Assembly (NCBI GenBank): GCA_964404985.1
Contig: CAYOMD010000027.1
Coordinates: 1-36,222 of the forward strand
Direction of reading: 5' to 3'
Length of the DNA: 36,222 nucleotides
From: Hankyongella sp964404985
Lineage (GTDB): Bacteria > Pseudomonadota > Alphaproteobacteria > Sphingomonadales > Sphingomonadaceae
Shown here: piece by piece, positions 7,713 through 15,704 of the stretch
Layout of the letters: each line of letters starts with the position of its first letter
Position numbering within the stretch: position 1 is the first letter of the stretch
Program-made: the position numbers and the translations under genes
The notes under the pieces: model-generated
Told to the model about the DNA's origin: nothing
What the model saw: only the letters and a program-made list of their open reading frames with translations
Database searches by the model: none

Positions 7713-7928
7713 ATGACTGTAAGCACAAAAGAAAAATTCAAAATTGAACCGCAAAGCGAAGAAAAATTTGATTTTTTGCCGCTCGATCGTGACCTTGCTC
7801 GCATGATTGACGAGATCGTTGATTCTCTACAACCTTTGCGCCATCGTGATAGAAAATTTATTGTTGACCTTCTTTCCATGGCTTGCCTGCTAAAACAAAG
7901 TGAATATTCTAGCGAGGTGAAAAAATGA
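7713..7928 (+). CDS. 71-residue protein between luxI and the dioxygenase
   Basis: A small charged protein behind a clear ribosome site (CGGAGAG). It has no signal peptide or membrane segment. Residues 25-60 (RDLARMIDEIVDSLQPL, then RDRKFIVDLLSMACLLK) look like two amphipathic helices. Its stop overlaps the start of the dioxygenase gene (ATGA at 7925-7928), so the two are probably translated together, in near-equal amounts. I do not recognise the family. A role as partner or modulator of the dioxygenase or the synthase is an inference from this coupling. Confidence 0.7.
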   Translation: MTVSTKEKFKIEPQSEEKFDFLPLDRDLARMIDEIVDSLQPLRHRDRKFIVDLLSMACLLKQSEYSSEVKK

Positions 7929-8809
7929 ATATAGATGTAAAAAAAACTGATATTGAAACTGCAATATTTCAAAATTATTGGGATGCGTTGCAGCGAGACG
8001 GATATTGCATCTTACACGACATCATTCCTCGCGCAGATGTGGCTCAGCTGAGCGCCAATCTTGATGACCGCTTTGCTCGGACACCATACTGTGACGGTGA
8101 TTTTTACGGTCGCAGAACCAAGCGTTTCGGCTCGCTTTTGGTCCGTTCTTCTGTTGCGGTCAATTTCGTCTCGCATCCGCTCATTCTCAGACTGGCTAAT
8201 GCTGCCCTCGGCCCTTGGTGCGACCGCTTTCAGCTGAATCTCACCCAGGCGCTAGAGCTCCATCCAGGTGAGCGTGCGCAGGCCCCTCATCGCGATAAGG
8301 ATATGTGGCGGGGAGCAACCCCTGAGATCGAATACTTGGTCAATGTCATGTGGCCAATTTCTCGTTTTACCGCTGAGAATGGTGGCACGAGAATCTGGCC
8401 AGGAAGCCATCGACGGCAGGAGGAGTTCTTCCTGCCCGAAGACGAAGCGATTGCGATTGAAATGGAACCAGGATCAGCATGCATATTTCTCGGCTCAACG
8501 CTGCACAGCGGTGGAGCCAACCGTTCAGAAGAGGTCCGTCGCGGCATGATTGTAAGCTATTCACTTGGATGGCTCAAACCATTTGAAAACCAGTGGCTAA
8601 TTTATCCACCGGATATCGCTCGTCACTTCCCACGCGATATGCAAGAGTTGGTTGGCTACGTCCAGCATAGGCCAAATCTCGGCAATGTTGAAGGACGGTG
8701 TCCGTCAGAATTGCTCAATGGATGCTACCGTGACTACTTGCCCGCTGAAGATGCCTTTACCCCCGAATTGACTGCTCAACTCAAGACTTATCTAGAGGCT
8801 ACAGCTTAG
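7925..8809 (+). CDS. Phytanoyl-CoA dioxygenase (PhyH)-family enzyme
   Basis: A 294-residue non-haem iron, 2-oxoglutarate-dependent oxygenase. The facial triad is visible: H122-x-D124 in APHRDKDMW and the distal H194 in LHSGGANR, with R205/R206 placed to bind 2-oxoglutarate. Such enzymes hydroxylate a carbon next to a carboxyl or amide group, but the substrate here is unknown. Being in the luxI operon, it may modify the signal or make a quorum-controlled metabolite. A phyH-like gene beside luxI/luxR is a recurring arrangement in sphingomonads. Its last 11 bases overlap the convergent integrase gene. Confidence 0.9.
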   Translation: MNIDVKKTDIETAIFQNYWDALQRDGYCILHDIIPRADVAQLSANLDDRFARTPYCDGDFYGRRTKRFGSLLVRSSVAVNFVSHPLILRLANAALGPWCDRFQLNLTQALELHPGERAQAPHRDKDMWRGATPEIEYLVNVMWPISRFTAENGGTRIWPGSHRRQEEFFLPEDEAIAIEMEPGSACIFLGSTLHSGGANRSEEVRRGMIVSYSLGWLKPFENQWLIYPPDIARHFPRDMQELVGYVQHRPNLGNVEGRCPSELLNGCYRDYLPAEDAFTPELTAQLKTYLEATA

Positions 8810-10070
8810 TAGCGCGCCCCATTGGCACAACCCCTCCCCAAATGGGCGTCACGTTGGTACCAGCCGCCGTGCAGTCGCTGGCACAGTAGGTTGCCCAATC
8901 ATCCATGAGCCGACGCCGCTTGTCGAACAGATCGCCGCGCCGGTAAGCCGCTTCGGACTTGTTGGCAATCGCATGGGCCAGCGCCATCTCACAGACTTCA
9001 TGGGCATAGCCGGTGCATTCGGCGGACCAGTCGCGAAAGGCCGAGCGGAAGCCGTGCACGGTGCAGTCCACCTTCATGCGGCGAAGCAGCATCGACATGG
9101 CCATGGTGGACAGCTTGCCGCCCGTGTCTGCTGGAAACAGGCTGGCCTTGCCGAGCGGTTTCACGGCCTCCAAAATCTCGACGGCGCGCGGCGACAGGGG
9201 AATGCGATGTTCCTTGCCTGCCTTCATGCGGGAGGCTGGCACGGTCCAGATTGCCTTGCCCAAATCAACTTCGGTCCAGGCGGCCCCCAGCACTTCGCTG
9301 GTGCGTGTGGCGGTGAGAATGACAAACTCCAATGCGAGCGCCGCCATTGCCTCCCGCTTGCGCAGCTGGGCCATGAATGCCGGGATTGCCGCATACGGCA
9401 TGGCCTTGTGGTGCCCGCGTGTGAGCCGGGACCGGGCAGGCAGGATTTGCGCGATATGGCCACGCCACCGGGCCGGGTTTTCGCCCTCCCGGTATCCACG
9501 CGCCTTGGCGGCATCCAGTATGGTTTCAATCCGCCCCCGGATGCGGCTGGCCGTTTCGGGCTTGTCCCTCCACATCGGCTCCACGATTTTCAGGACATGC
9601 GCTGTGTCAATGTCGGCAACCGGCAAGTCCCCGATCACCGGATAGACGTAGCTGGCCAGCGTGTTACGCCATTGCTGCCGGTGCTTGTCATTGCGCCAGC
9701 TTGCCTCATTCGCGCCGATGTAGGCTTCTGCCACGGCCTTGAACGTGATTCCGGCAATCGCAGCCGCCTGAGCCGCTGCACGCGCCTGCGTGGCCTGCCG
9801 CTGGCGTTCGGCCAAGGGATCAATACCCGCCCTTACCTTCATGCGCAGCGCTGCCGCATGGTCGCGGGCAGCGGCAAGGGTCAAGTCGCCCGGCCCAGCC
9901 GCACCAAGGCCAATATCTCTCGACTTGCCATTGAGCATGTAGCGGTAGACCCATGATCGCGCCCCGCTCGGCTTCACCAGCAGCTGCAGCCCGCCACCAT
10001 CCGCATGGCGACCCGGCCCGGCGTTCCTCACCGCTATCGCTGTCAGTACATTGTAGAGTTTTCGCGGCAT
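8799..10070 (-). CDS. P4-type tyrosine integrase
   Basis: A 423-residue site-specific recombinase. The N-terminus is the DUF4102 arm-binding domain (DGGGLQLLVKPSGARSWVYR), then a core-binding domain (about 105-185) and the catalytic domain. The catalytic set reads R (TATRTSEV), H-x-x-R (HGFRSAFRDW), H (ALAH) and the Tyr in AAYRRGD. An AGGAGGG ribosome site fixes the ATG at 10070. The C-terminal tail after TPIWGG lies at the junction with the quorum-sensing module. It presumably drives integration of the element whose other genes are at 405-5154; the target site was not identified. Confidence 0.93.
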   Translation of the reverse strand: MPRKLYNVLTAIAVRNAGPGRHADGGGLQLLVKPSGARSWVYRYMLNGKSRDIGLGAAGPGDLTLAAARDHAAALRMKVRAGIDPLAERQRQATQARAAAQAAAIAGITFKAVAEAYIGANEASWRNDKHRQQWRNTLASYVYPVIGDLPVADIDTAHVLKIVEPMWRDKPETASRIRGRIETILDAAKARGYREGENPARWRGHIAQILPARSRLTRGHHKAMPYAAIPAFMAQLRKREAMAALALEFVILTATRTSEVLGAAWTEVDLGKAIWTVPASRMKAGKEHRIPLSPRAVEILEAVKPLGKASLFPADTGGKLSTMAMSMLLRRMKVDCTVHGFRSAFRDWSAECTGYAHEVCEMALAHAIANKSEAAYRRGDLFDKRRRLMDDWATYCASDCTAAGTNVTPIWGGVVPMGRATKL

Positions 10071-10128
10071 TCGCCCTCCTATCGGGGAACCTGTCCGCCT
10101 AACGAAAGCAAATGTCCGCCAAAGCGCT

Positions 10129-10174
10129 CGTTCCCATAAAAGAACCCCAATTATAGCGCGGTTTTATGGGAACG
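10129..10174. repeat. 13-bp perfect inverted repeat upstream of the integrase
   Basis: CGTTCCCATAAAA at 10129-10141 is exactly inverted as TTTTATGGGAACG at 10162-10174, around a 20-base centre. It lies 59 bases upstream of the integrase start, within a 234-base gap (10071-10304) that has no gene. TGTCCGCC occurs twice beside it (10092, 10113) and inverted at 10275-10282. These are candidate integrase arm sites or operator sites and may mark the element's end; no tRNA was found. Confidence 0.6.
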
Positions 10175-10304
10175 CAACGGGACGCGCTCGGACGGGTGAA
10201 AGCCTGCCACTCACCTAAATCATTACGAATCATATGGTATCATGGATTAAGTCGGATGCATCTGGACGCCAGTTTGGCGGACTCGCTCTCCTCCAGCGCC
10301 GACT

Positions 10305-11360
10305 TTACGCCTCGTCGATGGAGATCACCCGCTTGATCTCGTCGGTCTTGAAGCCGATGGCAGCCGGCAGGCGCGCGCCGGGCAGCACGCCGACATCATA
10401 GAGCTCGCGCACCACCCCTTCGATACGCACCCAGTGCACCATGTCGCCGGTGGCGAGATCAATGACCGCCAGACCGCAGCGCGGCTCCACGTCGCGCGCC
10501 GCCAGCGCCGCATCGATCGGCAGGCCGGAGAAGGTGCGGCTTTCGCGCGGCAGCGACAGGCCGATCACCGCGCAGCCGCCGACGAACGCCAGCCCGCGCG
10601 CAAAACCGGGCAGGAAGGCGACCGCCTCGAAGCGGCCGCTGGCCATGTCCACGGTGCCGAACTCCCCGGTGCCGGAGTTGAGCAGCCAGAGCCGCCCGTC
10701 ATGCCAGCGCGGGGAGTGCGGCATGGACAGCCCCTCTGCCACCACGTCCCCGCCGGGGACCGCCAGCACCACGCCGCCGCCGACCCGGCGGTCGCGCCAG
10801 CCGTCCGACACGTCCGAGCGGGAGACGGCGGTGACATAGCGCGCCTCGCCTGCCACCAGCGCCAGCCCGTTCATGTGGCAGCGGTCCTCGGCGGCCAGGC
10901 GGGAGATGAACGCCGGCTGCCAGACCGGCCTGAAGCTGAACCCGGGGCTGACGGTCGCAAGACAACTGAACAGGGTGTTGACGAACACCGGCGCGCCGTC
11001 CGCCCGGAAGCGGATATCGTGGATGTCGCAGTCCCCGGTGATCCAGGCCTGGTGCGGCACGAACAGGGCGTCGTGGCCGGCGGGGTCTGTGGTGCCCGCG
11101 GGCAGCACATTATCGAGCCGCAGCAGCTGATATTCGGTGGCGAGCAGCAGGCTGCGCCCGTCGTCACTGACGCCAAGGCCCATGCAGCGGGCAAAACTGC
11201 GCTCGAACACCGAGAGCGTACCGTCCGGCTTCACACCGAGCAGGAACAGCTTGCCGGCGCGGTAGGTGGTGAAGGCCAGTCCGCCGCCGGTGCCCGCCAG
11301 CCACTGCGGGAAGTGGCGCGAGGAGGTGAGAACGAAGGCGGGCTCGGGCGGGGTGCTCAT
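10305..11360 (-). CDS. TIGR03032-family protein
   Basis: A 351-residue soluble protein with the hallmarks of the TIGR03032 (DUF4915) family: SSRHFPQWLAGTGGGLAFTTY near the start (quoted in part, residues 12-32), then HDIRF and CHMNGLALVAGEARYVTAV in the middle, and a C-terminal FSGLPI. The repeated four-strand pattern suggests a beta-propeller. The function of the family is not established; members often sit beside large surface or secreted proteins. Here it is divergent from the large FG-GAP/cadherin gene, which fits that pattern. No signal peptide. Confidence 0.8.
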   Translation of the reverse strand: MSTPPEPAFVLTSSRHFPQWLAGTGGGLAFTTYRAGKLFLLGVKPDGTLSVFERSFARCMGLGVSDDGRSLLLATEYQLLRLDNVLPAGTTDPAGHDALFVPHQAWITGDCDIHDIRFRADGAPVFVNTLFSCLATVSPGFSFRPVWQPAFISRLAAEDRCHMNGLALVAGEARYVTAVSRSDVSDGWRDRRVGGGVVLAVPGGDVVAEGLSMPHSPRWHDGRLWLLNSGTGEFGTVDMASGRFEAVAFLPGFARGLAFVGGCAVIGLSLPRESRTFSGLPIDAALAARDVEPRCGLAVIDLATGDMVHWVRIEGVVRELYDVGVLPGARLPAAIGFKTDEIKRVISIDEA

Positions 11361-11518
11361 GGGGGAAAATCCTAAAACTTCACGGCGAATTTTTAATCAT
11401 CAAATTATCGCCTCAGTATGTAATCATTATGTCATGAAACTATGGTTAATAGCTCATTGAAGAACAAATTATGATTCGCTCACTTTGGTCAGGTTCCTGT
11501 TTTTACGGAGAGAATGCA

Positions 11519-14500
11519 ATGGCTGATATCGATTTGAGGTTCCTGACGCCCGCACAGGGCTTCCGCATCCTCAGCGAAACACCGTTTGACTCTGCGGGTC
11601 GCAGCGTTTCCAATGCCGGGGACGTCAACGGCGACGGCATCGACGACATTATCGTCGGAGCGAACTATAACGACGCTGGCGGCACTTATGCCGGCGCTGC
11701 CTATGTGATTTATGGTCGTGCGGGCGGGTTTAGCGAAGTTGACCTCACAAATCTCTCCGAAACGGATGGTTTTCGCATCATCGGCGATGCAGCGTTTGAC
11801 TATGCGGGCAATAGCGTCTCCAACGCCGGGGACGTCAACGGGGATGGGGTCGATGACCTGATCGTCGGGGCCAATCGCAACGACTCTGGCGGATATGATG
11901 CCGGTGCGGCCTATGTGGTCTACGGGCGCAGCGGCGGGCGCGCGAACCTTGACCTGACCACCCTCACCGCAGCGGACGGCTTCCGCATCCTCGGCGATGC
12001 GCCGTACGACTATGCGGGCCGAATCGTCTCCAGTGCCGGGGATGTCAACGGCGACGGCATCGATGATGTGATCGTCGGGGCACGATACAACGACTCCGGT
12101 GGCACTAATGCCGGGGCGGCCTATGTGGTCTACGGGCGCAGCGGCGGGCGGGCCAACCTGGACCTGACCACCCTCACCGCCGCGGACGGCTTCCGNNNNN
12201 NNNNNNNNNNNNNNNNNNNNNNNNNNNNNNNNNNNNNNNNNNNNNNNNNNNNNNNNNNNNNNNNNNNNNNNNNNNNNNNNNNNNNNNNNNNNNNNGACCT
12301 GACCACCCTCACCGCCGCGGACGGCTTCCGCATCATCGGCGATGCAGGGTTTGACTTTGCGGGCCGCAGCGTCTCCAATGCCGGGGACGTCAACGGGGAT
12401 GGGGTCGACGACCTGATCGTCGGCGCAGATGGCAACGACGCTGGCGGCAATTATGCCGGCGCAGCCTATGTGATTTACGGGCGCAATGGCGGGCGCACCA
12501 ACCTTGACCTGACGAACCTTACCGCGACTGACGGTTTCCGCATTATCGGTGATGCAGCGGGTGACCGTACGGGCTTCAGCGTCTCCAATGCCGGGGACGT
12601 CAATGGCGACGGTATCGACGACCTGATCGTCGGGGCGCCATTCAACGAGACCTATGTGGTCTTCGGGCGCAGCGGCGAGCGCAGCAACTTTGACCTTACT
12701 CAGTTGTTGCCAACTGATGGCGTACGGCTCCTCCTCGATAGGAATTCGAGCGTCTCCGCTGCCGGGGACGTGAACGGCGACGGCATCGACGACCTGATCG
12801 TCGGGGCATATGGCAACGACGCCGGCGACACTGTCGCGGCCTATGTGGTCTACGGGAGACGCGATATCGGGGGAATAGCGATTACCTCGAATGGTGGCGA
12901 AAGCACCGTACAAATCAATTTGCCGGAAAATACAGCTTTCGTGACAACTGTTACCTCCGTCAGCCCTACTGGAAGCATCGTTTACTCACTTGGATCAGCG
13001 CAGAACATCTTCACCATTAACCCTACGACTGGAGAACTGCGATTTACTAATCCACCAAACTTTGAAGCTTTGGGCGGGTCTCGCAGCTTTAGCGTAATTG
13101 TCCAAGCGTCAAACGGAACCAGCACAGACTCTCAAGAAATTATTGTCACCATACAAGACTTTAATGAATTTTCGCCTGTTATTGTGACGAACGATGGAGG
13201 CGCGTTTGCCATTATCAGCGTCATTGAAAATTTTAATGATATTGCGACTGTAACTGCAACTGACAATGATATCTTCCAGCCACTTCGTTATTCGATATCC
13301 GGTGGTGATGATGCCGAGTTTTTCAGCATTAATGCGCAAACCGGTGAAGTGTCTTCGAGGGGCGGGATTGACTTCGATGCCAGAGCTGACGCCAATAATG
13401 ATAACCTATACGAAGTAAGGGTGCGGGCGACAGACACAGGTGGGTTGTTTGATGAACAATTACTTCTCGTCAGTGTCAATGACGTGAATGATTTGCTCTT
13501 AGTTGGCGATAGGTTGCGTTTGAACACCTCGACGTTCGGTCATCAAAGTCGCCCAGCTGCTGCTACGTTGAGCACGGGTGATTATGTGGTAGCCTGGCAA
13601 GAAATAGTATCAGGACCTGCGCCGATCAGTAACATTCGCCTACAACGGTTTGACAGCAATGGGCAAAAACTGGGTGGCGAATTATTTGCTAATCCTTCCG
13701 ACGGGCCGTTAATATTCTACCGTGATGCCGAGGTTACTGCCCTCTCGAACGGTCGGTTCATTGTCAGCTGGGAAGAGACGCCCCCCAATGCCGCATTCGA
13801 CCAGATTGATGTTAAAGCCCAGATTTTCGATAGTGTTGGCAACAGAGTAGGTAATGCATTCCTGATAGATACTGATACCTCCGGAGCCCAGTCTAACCAA
13901 GATTTTGCGTCCTTATTGAACAATAGATTCGTCGCCCTCTGGCAGGACCGTGGTGTAGCAAAATTACAGATTTTTGAGAACGACGGTGTGCGGGTTGGTG
14001 AGGAGCTTGCCCTGGATCTTGGACGTACCCCCTCTGAGCCAGCAATCGAGAGCCTTACAAGCGGACGTTTTATTGTCACCTGGCTCGACTACTCAAGCAA
14101 TGAGTCAGTCATTCACGCGCAGATTTTCACCAGCACAGGTGACAAGTTCGGGTCTGAAATCGTTTTGAGAGACCCCCATACGACATTCAATACCGGTCGG
14201 TCCGATATCGAAGTGACCGGCCTGACCAACGGTAACTTCGTCATAAGTTGGACTGAGTTAGTTGAGGGTGGTAGTATTGCACAAGCGCAGCTTTTTTCGA
14301 GCAGCGGCTCCTTAATAGGCCAGGCAATTACGCCAGACCCTGAAGCAGTTCTGGACTTTTTTGCTTCCACCAGCTCCTCATCGTTTGACCCAGAGATCGC
14401 CCCATTGGCGAACGGCGAATTCGCGATAGTCTACAACGGATTAGATGGGGTCTACGCGTCCAGTTACTCTGCTTCAGGTCAGCTGAACAGGGTCAACACT

Positions 14501-14884
14501 TCAGTTAGCCCCAACGACCAGGTTACGGCCTATAGAGCTGCTACGATAACTTCAGGTGCTAACAATGAAATATTTGTCGCTTTTGAGGGTTATAGCGGCA
14601 TTCTTTCTGATGGTTTTGATGTATTTGCACAGCGTTTGACCTTAGTGCAGCCTGGCGGGAATGTAGTTGATGATAGTCTTGGCGTGGGCTCGGATGCAGC
14701 CCTAGACGATGTTTTGATCAGCGCCTTGAAAGACATCCAACTGATCAATGATGACGTTTTGGCCGAGTTTGAAGCTGTTCGCAGCTATTCCAGCAGCGAA
14801 ATATTGTCTTTCGACGGAAATAGTTACGCTTACAGCGTCAGTAGCCCGGCGCTCGAGTTCGGCCAGCAGTACCAGATCGCCTGA
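11519..14884 (+). CDS. Large FG-GAP/cadherin secreted or surface protein (sequence gap)
   Basis: The start at 11519 has ACGGAGAG seven bases upstream; the upstream in-frame ATG (11471) lacks this. The N-terminal part (11531-12865) consists of FG-GAP repeats of exactly 70 residues, each with a calcium loop of the DVNGDGIDD type, as in integrin-alpha beta-propellers. Next come two cadherin-like domains (second: IENFNDIATVTATDND to VNDVND, about residues 560-660), then a long beta-rich region of repeated G-x-FIVSW motifs. There is no N-terminal signal peptide, and no RTX nonapeptides, so secretion by a type I system is possible but not shown. The product is about 1,121 residues as assembled, but the N run makes the length uncertain. 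Likely an adhesin or matrix protein. Confidence 0.85.
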   Translation: MADIDLRFLTPAQGFRILSETPFDSAGRSVSNAGDVNGDGIDDIIVGANYNDAGGTYAGAAYVIYGRAGGFSEVDLTNLSETDGFRIIGDAAFDYAGNSVSNAGDVNGDGVDDLIVGANRNDSGGYDAGAAYVVYGRSGGRANLDLTTLTAADGFRILGDAPYDYAGRIVSSAGDVNGDGIDDVIVGARYNDSGGTNAGAAYVVYGRSGGRANLDLTTLTAADGFXXXXXXXXXXXXXXXXXXXXXXXXXXXXXXXXXXDLTTLTAADGFRIIGDAGFDFAGRSVSNAGDVNGDGVDDLIVGADGNDAGGNYAGAAYVIYGRNGGRTNLDLTNLTATDGFRIIGDAAGDRTGFSVSNAGDVNGDGIDDLIVGAPFNETYVVFGRSGERSNFDLTQLLPTDGVRLLLDRNSSVSAAGDVNGDGIDDLIVGAYGNDAGDTVAAYVVYGRRDIGGIAITSNGGESTVQINLPENTAFVTTVTSVSPTGSIVYSLGSAQNIFTINPTTGELRFTNPPNFEALGGSRSFSVIVQASNGTSTDSQEIIVTIQDFNEFSPVIVTNDGGAFAIISVIENFNDIATVTATDNDIFQPLRYSISGGDDAEFFSINAQTGEVSSRGGIDFDARADANNDNLYEVRVRATDTGGLFDEQLLLVSVNDVNDLLLVGDRLRLNTSTFGHQSRPAAATLSTGDYVVAWQEIVSGPAPISNIRLQRFDSNGQKLGGELFANPSDGPLIFYRDAEVTALSNGRFIVSWEETPPNAAFDQIDVKAQIFDSVGNRVGNAFLIDTDTSGAQSNQDFASLLNNRFVALWQDRGVAKLQIFENDGVRVGEELALDLGRTPSEPAIESLTSGRFIVTWLDYSSNESVIHAQIFTSTGDKFGSEIVLRDPHTTFNTGRSDIEVTGLTNGNFVISWTELVEGGSIAQAQLFSSSGSLIGQAITPDPEAVLDFFASTSSSSFDPEIAPLANGEFAIVYNGLDGVYASSYSASGQLNRVNTSVSPNDQVTAYRAATITSGANNEIFVAFEGYSGILSDGFDVFAQRLTLVQPGGNVVDDSLGVGSDAALDDVLISALKDIQLINDDVLAEFEAVRSYSSSEILSFDGNSYAYSVSSPALEFGQQYQIA
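11531..12865 (+). repeat. FG-GAP repeat array (210-bp units)
   Basis: Units start at 11531, 11741, 11951, 12161, 12296, 12506 and 12692. Complete units are 210 bases; the sixth is 186 bases. The fourth is cut by the N run. Counting it as one unit gives seven blades, the number in an integrin-type propeller. Confidence 0.85.
12196..12295. other. Assembly gap (100 N)
   Basis: Exactly 100 N lie inside the FG-GAP array. Identical sequence (GACCTGACCACCCTCACCGC and beyond) flanks the gap on both sides, which explains why assembly failed. The unit spacing (135 instead of 210 bases) shows the true gap is 175 bases if only one unit is missing, so 100 is a placeholder. Confidence 0.95.
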
Positions 14885-14929
14885 CGCAACACTCCCCCGC
14901 AGCGGGAGCGTGCAGGGGGTGTGGCCCTA

Positions 14930-14987
14930 GAGCCTTTCCGTTTTTGATTGAACCTGGGGTTCAATCAAGAAACGACAAGAAAGGCTC
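14930..14987. repeat. Palindromic repeat A, copy 1
   Basis: Starts GAGCCTTTCCGTTTTTGATTG and ends with the near-inverse: TTGATTGAAC pairs with GTTCAATCAA and GAGCCTTTC with GAAAGGCTC. A second copy is at 33370. It lies between the convergent FG-GAP and bluB genes and could stop transcription from both sides. A shorter imperfect hairpin (14889-14922) just after the FG-GAP stop may be its own terminator. Confidence 0.7.
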
Positions 14988-15000
14988 CAGATATAAGAAT

Positions 15001-15064
15001 AGACCCTTTTTATCCGACATTTGATGCCATCACGATGTGATTCCATCAAAGTCGGAAAGGGTCT
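15001..15064. repeat. Palindromic repeat B, copy 1
   Basis: Begins AGACCCTTTTTATCCGAC and ends GTCGGAAAGGGTCT, with TTTGATG facing CATCAAA inside: a long imperfect hairpin. It ends four bases before the bluB stop. A second copy is at 33645-33710. Possibly a bidirectional terminator or a non-autonomous mobile repeat. Confidence 0.7.
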
Positions 15065-15068
15065 AGGG

Positions 15069-15704
15069 TCAAATGATGCGAGTCAGGCTGGCGGGGTCCA
15101 GGCGGTCCTGCCAGCCGCGCTGTTCCAGTTCCGGCTGCTGGCTGGCCGCCTCAGGGTAGCCGAGGCACAGCAGCGCCACCAGCCGCCAGGTTGGCGGGAC
15201 CGCCAGCAGCTGCGCGACACCTGCCGGCTCCAGGATGGAGACCCAGCCGACGCCGACGCCGCGCGCCCGTGCGGCAAGCCACAACGTGTGCACAGCGCAT
15301 ACCACGGAATAGCGCAGGGTCTCCGGCATGGTCTGCCGCCCCAACCCATGGCCGACTGCCGTCGCCTCATCACAGAAGACGCAGAGCACCTCCGGGGCCT
15401 CCCGCAGGCCGTGCAGCTTGAGGGCGGCATAGTCGGCCCCGCGCGCAGGGTCGTCCGCGTAGGCGGCGCCTGCCCTGGTGTTGCAATCATCGACATGGGC
15501 GCTGAGCCGCGCGCGCACGTCGGGCGATTGAACCCGCACGAACCGCCAGGGCTGGGCAAAGCCAACAGAGGGCGCGAGACACGCCCGCTGCAGCAGCGCG
15601 TCCATCAGCCCGTCCGGCAGCGGATCGGTGCGAAAGTGCCGGACATCGCGGCGCCAGCGCAGGAGCGTATCGAGGGCATCGAGCGGAAAAACCGGGTCGC
15701 TCAT
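15069..15704 (-). CDS. bluB: 5,6-dimethylbenzimidazole synthase BluB
   Basis: A 211-residue nitroreductase-fold enzyme that cleaves reduced FMN to 5,6-dimethylbenzimidazole, the lower ligand of cobalamin. Family landmarks: WRRDVRHFRTDPLP near the start, LAPSVGFAQPWRF (residues 43-55), GWVSILEP (about 154) and the tail LCLGYPE...PELEQRGW. The start overlaps the cobQ stop by four bases, so it is the last gene of the riboswitch-controlled btuB-cobO-cobQ-bluB operon. Its presence means the cell can make the ligand aerobically and attach it to imported or newly made corrinoid. Confidence 0.93.
   Translation of the reverse strand: MSDPVFPLDALDTLLRWRRDVRHFRTDPLPDGLMDALLQRACLAPSVGFAQPWRFVRVQSPDVRARLSAHVDDCNTRAGAAYADDPARGADYAALKLHGLREAPEVLCVFCDEATAVGHGLGRQTMPETLRYSVVCAVHTLWLAARARGVGVGWVSILEPAGVAQLLAVPPTWRLVALLCLGYPEAASQQPELEQRGWQDRLDPASLTRII

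Noticed and set aside
8973..9956. Two long plus-strand frames
   Set aside because: They are antisense to the integrase catalytic domain and have no protein-like features.
10071..10304. A tRNA gene as the integration target
   Set aside because: No cloverleaf, TTCGAATC-type arm or CCA-adjacent acceptor stem could be found on either strand.
11531..12865. Regular 210-base repeats as a CRISPR-like or satellite array
   Set aside because: The units are in frame, encode FG-GAP calcium loops and are far longer than CRISPR repeats.
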